Below, one piece after another: positions 1-9,661 of a stretch of DNA of 64,000 nucleotides (position 1 is its first letter; every line of letters starts with the position of its first letter). The notes under the pieces are model-generated. The model saw only the letters and a list, made by a program, of their open reading frames with translations, was not told the DNA's origin and searched no databases. The DNA comes from Pseudomonas rubra (GTDB taxonomy: Bacteria > Pseudomonadota > Gammaproteobacteria > Pseudomonadales > Pseudomonadaceae): positions 58,709 to 122,708 of the forward strand of contig NZ_JAMDGZ010000044.1 in assembly GCF_028656935.1 (NCBI RefSeq), given 5' to 3'. A program made the position numbers and the translations under genes.

Positions 1-869
1 ACAGCCTGGTGGAGGCTGCCGAGCGTCTGCACCTGACCCAGTCGGCACTGTCCCATCAGTTCAAGGAGCTGGAGGAGCGCCTGGGCATGCAGCTGTTCAT
101 GCGCAAGACCAAGCCGATCCGCTTCACCAGTGCCGGCCTGCGCCTGCTGCAACTGGCCGATGCCACCTTGCCGCTGCTGCGTGGCGCCGAGCGCGACATC
201 GCCCGCCTGGCCGGTGGTACTGCCGGGCGCCTGCACATGGCGATCGAATGCCACAGCTGCTTCCAGTGGCTGATGCCAACCATCGATCAGTTCCGCAACG
301 CCTGGCCGGAAGTCGAACTCGACCTGGCCTCGGGTTTTGCCTTTGCCCCGCTGCCAGCGCTGGCCCGTGGCGACCTTGACCTGGTAGTGACCTCCGATCC
401 ACTGGAACTCAGCGGCATCACCTACGTGCCGCTGTTCACCTACGAAGCGATGCTCGCCGTGGCCAACCAGCATCCGCTGGCGCACAAGCCGTATATGGTG
501 CCCGAAGACCTGGCCAGCGAAACCCTGATCACCTACCCGGTGGAGCGCGACCGCCTGGATATCTTCACCCGTTTCCTGGAGCCGGCCGATGTGGAGCCTG
601 CGCACGTACGCACAGCAGAGCTGACGGTGATGATGATGCAACTGGTGGCCAGCGGTCGCGGCGTGTGCGGCATGCCGCACTGGGCCCTGCACGAGTACAG
701 CTCGCGCGGTTATGTGAAGGCCAAGCGCCTGGGTGAGAAAGGCCTGTTTGCCACGCTGTATGCGGCGGTACGCACCGATATGCTCGATGCGCCGTACATG
801 CGCGACTTTTTGCTGACCGCCAAGGACACGTCGTTCTCCACCCTCGACGGCGTCAGCGCAGTACGCTGA
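1..869 (+). CDS. metR: LysR-type regulator MetR (5' end missing)
   Basis: MetR activates methionine-biosynthesis genes, with homocysteine as co-inducer in the enterobacterial family. The reading frame is open from the window edge, and the first visible residues, SLVEAAERLHLTQSALSHQF, are the recognition part of the LysR winged helix-turn-helix. The true start therefore lies upstream; the GTG at position 9 is internal and not a start. The rest is the effector-binding domain, with the MetR-like stretch GRLHMAIECHSCFQWLMPT. About 20 N-terminal residues are probably missing. It converges with the LysE-type gene, whose stop lies 3 bases downstream. Assignment rests on overall resemblance to pseudomonad MetR proteins. 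Confidence 0.9.
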   Translation, partial: SLVEAAERLHLTQSALSHQFKELEERLGMQLFMRKTKPIRFTSAGLRLLQLADATLPLLRGAERDIARLAGGTAGRLHMAIECHSCFQWLMPTIDQFRNAWPEVELDLASGFAFAPLPALARGDLDLVVTSDPLELSGITYVPLFTYEAMLAVANQHPLAHKPYMVPEDLASETLITYPVERDRLDIFTRFLEPADVEPAHVRTAELTVMMMQLVASGRGVCGMPHWALHEYSSRGYVKAKRLGEKGLFATLYAAVRTDMLDAPYMRDFLLTAKDTSFSTLDGVSAVR

Positions 870-872
870 GCC

Positions 873-1517
873 TTACACGGCCCGGCGCTGCTCCTGCACC
901 AGGCGCAGCGCCAAGCCGGCCAGGACGAAGCCCATCACATAGCGTTGCAGCATCAGCCACAGCGGGTAGCGCACGAACCAACCGGCGATGCCGGCGGCGA
1001 ACAGGGCGATCAGCAGATTGACCGAGAAACTCACGGCGATCTGAGTCAGGCCCAAGGCCAGGCTCTGGACCAGCACCGAGCCGTTCTCCGGCGAAACGAA
1101 CTGCGGCAGCACCGAGAGATAGAACACCGCCACCTTGGGGTTGAGCACGCTGGTCAGAAAGCCCATGAGTACCAGCTTGTGCGGCGAGTCCGGTGCCAGC
1201 TCGCGCGGCTCGAACGGCGAACGGGCACCGGGTTTGACCGCCTGCCAGGCCAGCCACAGCAGGTAACCGGCACCGGCCCACTTGAGCAGGTCGTAAGCCA
1301 GCGGTACGGCCATGAACAAGGCCGTCAGGCCAATGGCTGCGGCCGTCATGTGCACCAGAAAACCGCCGACTACCCCCAGCAACGACGTTACCCCGGCCAT
1401 GCGGCCCTGGCAGATCGAGCGGGAAATCAGGTAGATCATGTTCGGCCCCGGGGTCAGGACCATCAGCAGCGCAGCACCAATAAACAGCAACCATTCATGG
1501 GTAGGGATCATCGGCAT
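873..1517 (-). CDS. LysE/RhtB family amino-acid exporter
   Basis: This 214-residue membrane protein has about six hydrophobic segments. Near the N terminus is the LysE-family signature around residues 17-35 (LTPGPNMIYLISRS), and further on the conserved NPKVAVFYLSVLPQF. The family exports amino acids or related metabolites (lysine, threonine, homoserine lactone) by proton exchange; the substrate cannot be read from the sequence. Length is normal for the family. The Nudix gene on the same strand starts at 1947 and ends 16 bases before this start, so the two may be cotranscribed. Confidence 0.88.
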   Translation of the reverse strand: MPMIPTHEWLLFIGAALLMVLTPGPNMIYLISRSICQGRMAGVTSLLGVVGGFLVHMTAAAIGLTALFMAVPLAYDLLKWAGAGYLLWLAWQAVKPGARSPFEPRELAPDSPHKLVLMGFLTSVLNPKVAVFYLSVLPQFVSPENGSVLVQSLALGLTQIAVSFSVNLLIALFAAGIAGWFVRYPLWLMLQRYVMGFVLAGLALRLVQEQRRAV

Positions 1518-1533
1518 TCCTTTGCAAGTGCGA

Positions 1534-1947
1534 TCAGGCGGGGGTGGTAGTTAACTGCCGATACAGGGGCAGAATCAAGTCCCGTGTCAGCGGCGCCAGC
1601 TCCAGGGTCAGCGGCTTGCGGGCCGAGACCCACACCACTTCTTCGATTTCCGCTGCGGGTTCGACCGGCATGGCGGTGTGCACTTTGAAAATCTCGGCCT
1701 GGACGACAAAACCTGGCTCGTTGGCGGCCGGGGCACTGAACTGGCCAAGAAACTCGGCGTCTTGCGCCTCGATCGCCAGGCCCAGCTCTTCGAACAGCTC
1801 ACGGGCCAGGGCGGTAACCGGCGGCTCGTCGGCCTCGATCTTGCCGCCAGGCTGCATGAACGCCTGGGTACCGCGCTTGCGTACCAGCAGGGTACGGCCT
1901 TGCGGGTCGAGCAGAAGGGCGGCGGCGATGCGAATGGTTTTGCTCAT
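1534..1947 (-). CDS. Nudix hydrolase
   Basis: A 137-residue hydrolase of nucleoside-diphosphate-linked compounds. The Nudix box is complete: GGKIEADEPPVTALA is followed by RELFEELGL, fitting GX5EX7REUXEEXGU and giving the Mg2+-binding glutamates. The start at 1947 (MSKTIRIAAALLLD) was chosen because it opens the first beta strand of the Nudix fold. The frame stays open for another 109 codons upstream, but those residues look like noncoding translation and overlap lhr. Substrate unknown. Probably cotranscribed with the downstream LysE-type gene. Confidence 0.85.
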   Translation of the reverse strand: MSKTIRIAAALLLDPQGRTLLVRKRGTQAFMQPGGKIEADEPPVTALARELFEELGLAIEAQDAEFLGQFSAPAANEPGFVVQAEIFKVHTAMPVEPAAEIEEVVWVSARKPLTLELAPLTRDLILPLYRQLTTTPA

Positions 1948-2006
1948 GGGATGCTCGTTAACGGGAAAGCGCGCAAGGATCACATGTTGGTGGTGGCCTT
2001 TCAATG

Positions 2007-2042
2007 TTGGAGCGGGCTGACGAACGTCCCTTGCAAGCCCGC
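2007..2042. repeat. degenerate REP-like inverted repeat
   Basis: The stretch contains GCGGGCT at 2012-2018 and AGCCCGC at 2036-2042 as inverted arms, preceded by TTGGA. This resembles the REP elements elsewhere in the window, with a diverged centre. It lies between the divergent Nudix and lhr genes. Confidence 0.35.
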
Positions 2043-2065
2043 GCCATTGGCCGCATAAACAGCCC

Positions 2066-5000
2066 ATGAACCTCCCCGCCCTCAAGCACCCGGAACTGGA
2101 CGCCTTCCACCCAGCAGTCCGTACCTGGTTCCAGCGCCAGTTCCCGACGGTCACCGCCGCCCAGGCCCGGGCCTGGCCGTTGATTCGCAGTGGCCAATCC
2201 TTGCTGGTCGCCGCCCCTACCGGTTCAGGCAAAACCCTGACCGCTTTCCTGGCGATCCTCGATGAGTTGTTCACTCAGGGACTAGCGACCGGGCAACTGC
2301 CGGACCAGACCCAAGTGGTCTACGTCTCGCCGCTCAAGGCGCTGTCCAACGATATCCAGATCAACCTGCAGGCACCGCTGGCCGGGATCAATGCGCTGCT
2401 GGCCGAACAAGGCCTTGAACCACTGCACATCCGCACGGCGGTACGCAGCGGCGACACCCCGCAGAAGGAACGCACGGCGATGCGCCGTCAGGCGCCGCAC
2501 ATTCTGGTCACCACCCCCGAATCGCTGTATGTGTTGCTCGGCTCGGCATCCGGCCGCCGGGGCCTGGCCTGCGTACACACGGTGATCGTCGATGAGATCC
2601 ACGCCCTGGCCGGCAACAAGCGCGGCAGTCACCTGGCCCTGAGCCTGGAGCGCCTGGAGGCACTGTGCGGGCGGCCACTGAGGCGAATTGGCCTGTCGGC
2701 CACCCAGCGCCCGGTCGAACGGGTGGCGCAGTTTCTGGTGGGCCTGGGACGCGCGTGCGCGGTTGTCGATATCGGCCATGCCCGCCCCCGCGACCTGGGC
2801 CTGGAAGTTCCGCCAGTGCCGCTGGGGGCAGTGATGGCCACAGATGTCTGGGGCCTGGTTTATGACCGCCTGGCGGCCCTGGCCCGCGAGCACCGCACCA
2901 CGCTGGTGTTCGTCAACACCCGGCGCCTGGCCGAGCGTCTGACCCGCCACTTGAGCGAGCGCCTGGGTCATGACGCGGTGGCCGCGCACCACGGCAGCCT
3001 GGCCAAGGAGTACCGCCTGGACGCCGAGCAACGGCTCAAACGCGGTGAGTTGCAAGTGCTGGTGGCCACCGCCTCGCTGGAGCTGGGCATCGATATCGGT
3101 GAAGTCGAGCTGGTCTGCCAGATCGGCTCACCCGGCTCGATCGCCGCTTTTTTGCAAAGGGTCGGGCGCTCCGGGCACCAGGTCGAGGGCACACCCAAAG
3201 GCCGGCTGTTCCCACTGTCGCGCGACGACCTGATCGAATGCGCGGCGTTGCTCGATTGCGTGCGCCGTGGCGAGCTGGACCGTTTGCACGTGCCAGTGGC
3301 ACCGCTGGATGTCCTGGCTCAACAGATAGTCGCCGAAGTCAGCAGCCAGGAGTGGCACGAGCAGGCATTGTTCGACTGCCTGCGCCGGGCCACGCCCTAT
3401 GCGGGGCTGGACCAGGGCCACTACCTGGCGCTGTTGCGCATGCTCGGCGAAGGGTTCAATGGCCGCCAGGGCATCCGCAGCGCCTACCTGCACCGTGACG
3501 CGGTCAACGCTACCTTGCGCGGGCGCCGTGGCGCCCAGCTGACAGCATTGACCAGCGGCGGCACCATTCCCGACAACGCCGACTACGCGGTAATCCTCGA
3601 ACCGCAAAGCCTGAACATTGGCAGCGTCAACGAAGACTTCGCAGTAGAAAGCATCGCCGGCGATGTCTTCCAGCTGGGCAATACTTCCTACCGCATCCTG
3701 CGGGTGGAAAGCGGCCGGGTGCGGGTCGAGGATGCCAAGGGCCTGCCACCAAACATCCCGTTCTGGCTCGGCGAGGCACCGGGGCGCAGCGATGAACTGT
3801 CCGCAGGTGTGGCGCGCCTGCAAGGTGAAATCGACCGGCGCTTGAGTGCAAGCGATGGCCAGCAACACGCGCTGCTCCACTGGCTCACGGCAGAATTGGG
3901 CCTGTGCCAGGACAGCGCCGAACAGTTGCTTGAGTATCTCGCCCACACCCGTCAGGTGCTTGGCGCCCTGCCCTCGCAGCAAACCTTGATAATGGAGCGC
4001 TTTTTCGACGAGCCCGGTGGCACCCAGCTGATCATCCACTCACCCTTCGGCAGCCGCATCAACCGCGCCTGGGGCCTGGCCTTGCGCAAGCGTTTCTGCC
4101 GCACCTTCAACTTCGAATTACAGGCTGCGGCCAGCGAAGACGCGATTGTCCTGTCACTGTCGGCCAGCCACAGTTTTGCCCTGGACGAAGTCTGGCGTTA
4201 CCTGCCCAGCAACAAGGCCGAGGCGGTGCTGATCCAGGCGTTGCTCGATGCGCCGCTGTTTGGCGTACGCTGGCGCTGGAACGCATCTACCGCGCTGGCC
4301 TTGCCGCGCTTCGTCGGCGGGCGCAAAGTGGCACCGCAGATCCAGCGGATGAAAAGCGAGGACCTGATTGCCGCGGTGTTCCCCGACCAGATCGCCTGCC
4401 TGGAAAACCTCGCTGGCGAGCGGCAGATTCCCGATCATCCACTGGTTGAGCAAACCCTCGACGACTGCCTGCACGAGGCCATGGACAGCGAAGGCTGGCT
4501 GGCACTGCTGCGGCGTATCGAGCAAGGTCAAATCACCCTGGTTGCCCGTGACCTGCCGGCACCTTCGCCGCTGGCCTCGGCCATTCTCAACGCCCGTCCC
4601 TACACCTTCCTCGACGATGCACCGCTTGAAGAACGACGTACCCAGGCCGTGCTCAATCGCCGCTGGAACCAAGTGCAGAGCGTTGATGATCTGGGTGCAC
4701 TAGACCCGCAAGCCATCGCTGCTGTACAGGCCGAAGCCTGGCCGACGCCAACCCGCAGCGATGAAATGCACGAGGCCTTGATGAGCCTGGCCTGCATCAG
4801 CCAGACCGAAGCCCAGGCCAATGAAGGCTGGCAGGATTGGCTGGAGACGCTGGCCAGGCAAGGCCGCGCCTGCCGCCTGCAACTGGCCGGCGACCAGGCG
4901 CTGTGGCTGGCCCGCGAACGCCTGGTGCTGCTGCGCGCCCTGTACCGGCAAGCGCCCCTCACACCCGAGCTCGCCGCCCTGCCCGGCTTTGATCAAGCCA

Positions 5001-6343
5001 TCGACGCCGATGCGGCGCTGGTCGAGCTGCTGCGTGCGCGCCTGAGCGGCTTCGGCCCGCTGACCTGCGAACAGATTGCCGCGCCGCTGCAACTGCCGGC
5101 CAGCGCCGTTGAACAGGCCCTGGCCCGCCTGGAAGGCGAAGGCTACGTCATGCGTGGCTACTTTCAACTGGGCGAGCAAGTGCTGCAATGGTGCGAGCGA
5201 CACCTGCTGGCACGTATTCATCGCTACACCATCAAGCGCCTGCACCGGGAAATCGAGCCGGTCAGCCTGCAGGACTTCATGCGCTTTCTGTTCGACTGGC
5301 AGCACCTGTCGCCCAACGCCCGCCTGCAAGGCCAGGCCGCACTGAGCGCTGTTCTCGATCAGTTCGAAGGGTACCCGGCGGCGGCCGGCGCCTGGGAAAG
5401 CGACCTGCTGCCGACCCGGCTCAAGGACTACAGCCCGCGCTGGCTTGACGAAGCCTGCCGCGCCGGCAAGTACGCCTGGGCACGCCTGGCGCCGAGTACG
5501 GCGAGCAGCACCTTGCGCAGCACGCCGCTGGTGCTGCTGCCACGGGGGCGCCTGGGCCTGTGGCGTACCCTGGGGCCGGCGCTGGAGTCCGGTGAGCTGA
5601 GCCTGCGCGCCCAACGTGTGCATGGCGTGCTCAGCGATCAGGGCGCCTCGTTCTTCGACGAGCTGCTGCACGACGCCCACCTGCTGCCCAGCGAGCTGGA
5701 AAACGCCCTGCAGGAACTGGTGGCCGCCGGCTTGATCAGCGCTGACAGTTTTGCCGGCCTGCGCGTGTTGATCACCCCGGCGAGCAAGCGCCAGCGGCGC
5801 GGTCGCGGGCCATTGCTCGGCGGCATGCAAGACGCCGGACGCTGGGCCCTGCTGCGCAAGCCCGGCGACCAGCGCGACGAAGACCTTGAACACATTGCCC
5901 GCACCTTGCTGCGCCGCTACGGCGTGATCTGTTGGCGCTTGCTGGAGCGCGAGGCCGACTGGCTGCCCAGCTGGCGCGAACTGCTGCGTTGCTACCACCG
6001 CCTGGAAGCCCGTGGCGAAATCCGTGGCGGGCGCTTTATCAGCGGCCTGGCCGGCGAACAATTCGCCCTGCCCGAGGCCGTGGCGCTGCTGCGTGAAGTA
6101 CGCCGGCGACCGCTGGATGGCAGCTTGGTCGCGATCAGTGCCAGCGATCCGCTGAACCTGGTCGGCAGCCTGCTGCCAGGCAGTAAAGTCCCCGCCGTCA
6201 GCGGCAACCGCCTGCTCTATCTCGACGGTGTGCCAGTGGCGACGCTTATTGCCGGCAAGGTCCAGTACCACCCTGACGATGAACTAACGCGCCAGGGCGA
6301 GTGGCGCAACCGCCTGATCCGCGATGCTGCCCTGGTTAGCTGA
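2066..6343 (+). CDS. lhr: long ATP-dependent helicase Lhr
   Basis: Lhr is a superfamily 2, 3'-to-5' single-strand DNA translocase and helicase linked to nucleic-acid repair. At 1425 residues this is the long form, with the Lhr core plus the extended C-terminal region; the E. coli protein has about 1540. Visible motifs are Walker A APTGSGKT (residues 50-57), the DEIH box at 176-179, the SAT motif LSATQRP, and motif VI QRVGRSGHQ near residue 365. The C-terminal half corresponds to the winged-helix-rich region of Lhr, which in E. coli has been linked to a DNA glycosylase activity. It is monocistronic with its own terminator at 6450-6478. Start ATG at 2066. Confidence 0.93.
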   Translation: MNLPALKHPELDAFHPAVRTWFQRQFPTVTAAQARAWPLIRSGQSLLVAAPTGSGKTLTAFLAILDELFTQGLATGQLPDQTQVVYVSPLKALSNDIQINLQAPLAGINALLAEQGLEPLHIRTAVRSGDTPQKERTAMRRQAPHILVTTPESLYVLLGSASGRRGLACVHTVIVDEIHALAGNKRGSHLALSLERLEALCGRPLRRIGLSATQRPVERVAQFLVGLGRACAVVDIGHARPRDLGLEVPPVPLGAVMATDVWGLVYDRLAALAREHRTTLVFVNTRRLAERLTRHLSERLGHDAVAAHHGSLAKEYRLDAEQRLKRGELQVLVATASLELGIDIGEVELVCQIGSPGSIAAFLQRVGRSGHQVEGTPKGRLFPLSRDDLIECAALLDCVRRGELDRLHVPVAPLDVLAQQIVAEVSSQEWHEQALFDCLRRATPYAGLDQGHYLALLRMLGEGFNGRQGIRSAYLHRDAVNATLRGRRGAQLTALTSGGTIPDNADYAVILEPQSLNIGSVNEDFAVESIAGDVFQLGNTSYRILRVESGRVRVEDAKGLPPNIPFWLGEAPGRSDELSAGVARLQGEIDRRLSASDGQQHALLHWLTAELGLCQDSAEQLLEYLAHTRQVLGALPSQQTLIMERFFDEPGGTQLIIHSPFGSRINRAWGLALRKRFCRTFNFELQAAASEDAIVLSLSASHSFALDEVWRYLPSNKAEAVLIQALLDAPLFGVRWRWNASTALALPRFVGGRKVAPQIQRMKSEDLIAAVFPDQIACLENLAGERQIPDHPLVEQTLDDCLHEAMDSEGWLALLRRIEQGQITLVARDLPAPSPLASAILNARPYTFLDDAPLEERRTQAVLNRRWNQVQSVDDLGALDPQAIAAVQAEAWPTPTRSDEMHEALMSLACISQTEAQANEGWQDWLETLARQGRACRLQLAGDQALWLARERLVLLRALYRQAPLTPELAALPGFDQAIDADAALVELLRARLSGFGPLTCEQIAAPLQLPASAVEQALARLEGEGYVMRGYFQLGEQVLQWCERHLLARIHRYTIKRLHREIEPVSLQDFMRFLFDWQHLSPNARLQGQAALSAVLDQFEGYPAAAGAWESDLLPTRLKDYSPRWLDEACRAGKYAWARLAPSTASSTLRSTPLVLLPRGRLGLWRTLGPALESGELSLRAQRVHGVLSDQGASFFDELLHDAHLLPSELENALQELVAAGLISADSFAGLRVLITPASKRQRRGRGPLLGGMQDAGRWALLRKPGDQRDEDLEHIARTLLRRYGVICWRLLEREADWLPSWRELLRCYHRLEARGEIRGGRFISGLAGEQFALPEAVALLREVRRRPLDGSLVAISASDPLNLVGSLLPGSKVPAVSGNRLLYLDGVPVATLIAGKVQYHPDDELTRQGEWRNRLIRDAALVS

Positions 6344-6449
6344 CCTGACGTTTGGTGCACAGACGGCGCCATGCATAGCCGCCAATACAAATGATTTTCG
6401 ATTCCAAGATGAAGCTTGCAGCCCTTGTGCGCTGCGGGCTGGCGCTTGA

Positions 6450-6478
6450 AACCCCAACCGGGCTAAGGTCGGGGTTTT
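6450..6478 (+). terminator. Rho-independent terminator after lhr
   Basis: Arms AACCCCAACC (6450-6459) and GGTCGGGGTT (6467-6476) pair with one mismatch around a 7-base loop, and the stem runs into TTTT. It ends lhr transcription before the FMN-enzyme gene. Confidence 0.75.
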
Positions 6479-6518
6479 CCAGGCCCTGAGCCTGACCGTG
6501 CCATCGCAAGGAAACCGT

Positions 6519-8138
6519 ATGAGCCTGTCACTTCTCAGCCGCTACGCCTTCTTCGCTGCCTGTGTGCTGTTCACCCTGGCCAGCCTGCCCTTTCTCCACC
6601 ACGAATGGCTGTGGCCCTTCACCCTGGTCACCGCCGTGCTCAGCCTGATTGGCCTGGGCGACCTGCTGCAAAGCCGACACGCGGTACGCCGCAACTACCC
6701 GATCCTTGGCAACATCCGCTACCTGGTCGAAGGCATTCGCCCGGAAATCCGCCAGTACCTGCTCGAAGCCGACAGCGACGCCCTGCCGTTTTCCCGGGCC
6801 CAGCGCTCGCTGGTTTATGCGCGGGCCAAGAACGAAGCTTCGGACAAACCCTTTGGTACGTTGATCGACGTGTACCAGTCCGGTTTCGAGTTCATCGGCC
6901 ACTCCATGCGCCCGGCGCCGCTGAGCGACCCGGCGGGTTTTCGGGTCATCGTCGGTGGCCCGCAGTGTAGCCAACCCTACTCGGCGTCAGTGTTCAACAT
7001 CTCGGCCATGAGCTTCGGCTCGCTCAGCGCCAATGCCATCCGCGCCCTCAACGAGGGGGCCAAGCTGGGCAACTTCGCCCATGACACTGGTGAAGGCAGC
7101 ATCAGCCCCTATCACCGCGAGCACGGTGGCGACCTGACCTGGGAGCTGGGCAGCGGCTATTTCGGCTGCCGCACCGCGGATGGGCGCTTTGACCCCGAGC
7201 GCTTTGCCGAACAGGCGCGCACCCCGCAGGTACGCATGATCGAGATCAAGATGAGCCAAGGCGCCAAACCCGGCCACGGCGGCATCCTGCCCAAGCACAA
7301 AGTCACCCGCGAAATTGCCGAGACCCGCGGCGTGATGATGGGCGAAGACTGCATCTCGCCGTCACGTCATAGCGCCTTCTCTACCCCGATCGAAATGATG
7401 CAGTTCATCGCCCAACTGCGTGAGCTGTCTGGCGGTAAACCGGTGGGCTTCAAATTCTGCCTCGGCCACCCCTGGGAATTCATGGGCATTGCCAAGGCCA
7501 TGCTCGAGACCGGTATCCTCCCCGACTTCATCGTCGTCGACGGCAAGGAAGGCGGCACCGGCGCTGCGCCCGTCGAGTTCACCGACCATATCGGCGTGCC
7601 GCTACGCGAAGGCCTGCTGTTCGTGCACAACACCCTGGTGGGCCTGAACCTGCGCGACAAGATCAAGCTCGGCGCCAGCGGCAAGATCGTCAGCGCCTTC
7701 GACATCGCCAGCGTGCTGGCCATCGGCGCCGACTGGGCCAACTCGGCGCGCGGCTTCATGTTCGCCATCGGTTGCATCCAGTCGCAGAGCTGCCACACCA
7801 ACAAATGCCCGACCGGCGTCGCCACCCAGGACCCGCTGCGCCAGCGCGCCCTGGTGGTGCCCGACAAAGCCCAGCGAGTGCTCAACTTCCACCACAACAC
7901 CCTCAAGGCCCTGGCCGAAATGCTCGCCGCTGCCGGCCTCGAACACCCCTCTCAACTGCAAGCCAAGCATCTGGTGCGGCGCATTTCCGCCACCGAGATC
8001 AAGCTGTTCTCGCAGATGCATGTGTTCCTTAAACCCGGTGAGTTGCTCAGCGGCGAGGTCAATGGCGAGTTCTACTCGCGGATGTGGCAAATGGCGCGCG
8101 CAGACAGTTTCGAGCCACAGGAGGTGGCAGCGGCCTAA
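6519..8138 (+). CDS. FMN-binding glutamate synthase family protein, membrane-anchored
   Basis: A 539-residue protein built on the FMN-binding synthase (TIM-barrel) domain of glutamate synthase, without the glutaminase and central domains of GltB. Two hydrophobic segments lie in residues 8-55, so the enzyme is probably anchored to the inner membrane. A cluster C419-X5-C425-X4-C430 (GCIQSQSCHTNKCPTG) fits the [3Fe-4S] site of the family, and VDGKEGGTGAAP fits the FMN/glutamate pocket. The start ATG at 6519 follows CAAGGAAACC; an upstream GTG at 6498 lacks a good ribosome site. The substrate is not established; a role in glutamate formation is only inferred. Its stop overlaps the convergent glycan gene by 4 bases. 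Confidence 0.85.
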   Translation: MSLSLLSRYAFFAACVLFTLASLPFLHHEWLWPFTLVTAVLSLIGLGDLLQSRHAVRRNYPILGNIRYLVEGIRPEIRQYLLEADSDALPFSRAQRSLVYARAKNEASDKPFGTLIDVYQSGFEFIGHSMRPAPLSDPAGFRVIVGGPQCSQPYSASVFNISAMSFGSLSANAIRALNEGAKLGNFAHDTGEGSISPYHREHGGDLTWELGSGYFGCRTADGRFDPERFAEQARTPQVRMIEIKMSQGAKPGHGGILPKHKVTREIAETRGVMMGEDCISPSRHSAFSTPIEMMQFIAQLRELSGGKPVGFKFCLGHPWEFMGIAKAMLETGILPDFIVVDGKEGGTGAAPVEFTDHIGVPLREGLLFVHNTLVGLNLRDKIKLGASGKIVSAFDIASVLAIGADWANSARGFMFAIGCIQSQSCHTNKCPTGVATQDPLRQRALVVPDKAQRVLNFHHNTLKALAEMLAAAGLEHPSQLQAKHLVRRISATEIKLFSQMHVFLKPGELLSGEVNGEFYSRMWQMARADSFEPQEVAAA

Positions 8139-9661
8139 GGGACGCGGGGCCAGTTGTGGTTGTAGTTTTCATCGTCCTGTATGGGCTTCATGACAATGAA
8201 GCCCTGCGCGCCGCTGACGTAGATCGAATAGAACTTGTTGTCCACCAGCGGCTCGCCCACGTCTCCTTGCGCCACCAACCGGTCAAAGACTGCAGGCTCG
8301 CCGCCAATGACATTGTTGATCCCCAGGCGAGGTAAAAACTGGGCATGCAGCACCGAGTTCGAGCCACTGAGGATGTATCTGAGTAGCGGCATATGGGTCA
8401 TGGCACCATGGCCCCTGGGCAACCAGTTACCATCACCCGGCGCCCTCAGGTAGGTGTAGGTGTTTACGCCGCGCAGCTCAGTGCGTGATACCAGGTCATT
8501 GGCAATGTAGTACGCCATGGCTGACTCGAGCTCTTTCTTGGCAATGATCACCTGCCCATAGGCATAGCTGAAGGTAAACATGAACAGCGTTGGCATGAGC
8601 AACAGCCAGCGCAAACCCGGCCAGATCCGCCCGAGCAACTGGTGATTGAGATAGAACAGCAACAGCAAAACGGCCGAAAAGCCGATGAAGTTCCTGGCTT
8701 CAAGGTTGGGCTCGGAAAGAAACAGCATCATGCCCGGCACGCTCCAGGCCAAAGCTACCAGGCTGAGCAGGTACAGCAGCGCAACGCCAAGCTTGCCTGC
8801 TGGCCGCCCATGTATCTGGCAAATGTTGGTCATGAGCATCATGAAACCGGCACCTGCCCCCAACAGCAGGGCAACCGTCAGCACAGTGCCCGCTGAGGCG
8901 CCCAGCACACCCAGCATCTGCATCGAGAAGCAGAACTTCTGCCACACCACCTCCAACCACTGCTGATCAAATGGCAGGCGGCTGCCGCGGGTATCGACAG
9001 CCAGTTGGTAAGCGCTGAAAAAATAAATGAGGCCGCCCGCTACAAGTTGCACGACCCGCTCCACGAGCACCACCAGCAATGCCCGGAGCGCGACCTTGTC
9101 TTTTATGCCACGGACAAATTCGACAATGCTCAAGCCGATAAACAGACTGATGGTCAGCTGATAAAGGCTCAGCGTTGCAGCAATCAACAAGGCCACCAGC
9201 AACCCGCGAACAGCGCGCGGTTCAATCCGGCAGGTGATTGCGTAGATGACCGCAACCTGCGCCAGCACCATCCCAGGACCATCGTATTGATAGGTCAGGT
9301 TGCCGAGGAAAAACGGGTTGCATAACACCGGTAGAATCACCAGGCAGCTGGTAATACCGGGGCGCGGAAACAGCCAGAACGTCAGACGCGACATGGCCAG
9401 GGCCAGGGCGAAAATGCTGATCAACAAGGGCAGTGGGAAGATATTTATCGTTGCCTGGCTAAAGGTCAGCATTTTGTACAGCCACTCAAGCAGGATCCTG
9501 CCTTGATTGCGCCAGGCGTCCTGGGCCTGGAGCAATGCCCGCCAGTTATCATCCACATAGGCATAATCGGCGTGAACAATGGGGAACACGTAAACCAGGC
9601 ACAGAACGGCAAAAAACGCCAACACCTGTGCAGGGCTCAATACTCGTTCATTCCCCGGCAC
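8135..9661 (-). CDS. GtrII-type polytopic glucosyltransferase
   Basis: A 508-residue integral membrane protein with about ten hydrophobic segments. Near residue 36 is an acidic YVDDNWRALL motif in the first periplasmic loop, followed by GRILLEWLYK, as in GtrII-family serotype-converting transferases. These move a glucosyl residue from undecaprenyl-phosphate-glucose onto O-antigen repeats on the periplasmic side. It is the last gene of a three-gene cassette and overlaps gtrB by 14 bases. The cassette-specific transferase is normally the variable member, so acceptor and linkage cannot be predicted. The long C-terminal soluble region (after about residue 400) may carry acceptor specificity. Confidence 0.78.
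   Translation of the reverse strand: MPGNERVLSPAQVLAFFAVLCLVYVFPIVHADYAYVDDNWRALLQAQDAWRNQGRILLEWLYKMLTFSQATINIFPLPLLISIFALALAMSRLTFWLFPRPGITSCLVILPVLCNPFFLGNLTYQYDGPGMVLAQVAVIYAITCRIEPRAVRGLLVALLIAATLSLYQLTISLFIGLSIVEFVRGIKDKVALRALLVVLVERVVQLVAGGLIYFFSAYQLAVDTRGSRLPFDQQWLEVVWQKFCFSMQMLGVLGASAGTVLTVALLLGAGAGFMMLMTNICQIHGRPAGKLGVALLYLLSLVALAWSVPGMMLFLSEPNLEARNFIGFSAVLLLLFYLNHQLLGRIWPGLRWLLLMPTLFMFTFSYAYGQVIIAKKELESAMAYYIANDLVSRTELRGVNTYTYLRAPGDGNWLPRGHGAMTHMPLLRYILSGSNSVLHAQFLPRLGINNVIGGEPAVFDRLVAQGDVGEPLVDNKFYSIYVSGAQGFIVMKPIQDDENYNHNWPRVP

Noticed and set aside
4700..6271. 523-codon open frame antisense to lhr
   Set aside because: Lies inside a clear helicase gene; composition is Gln/Ala-rich low-complexity translation with no family features. 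A high-GC shadow frame.
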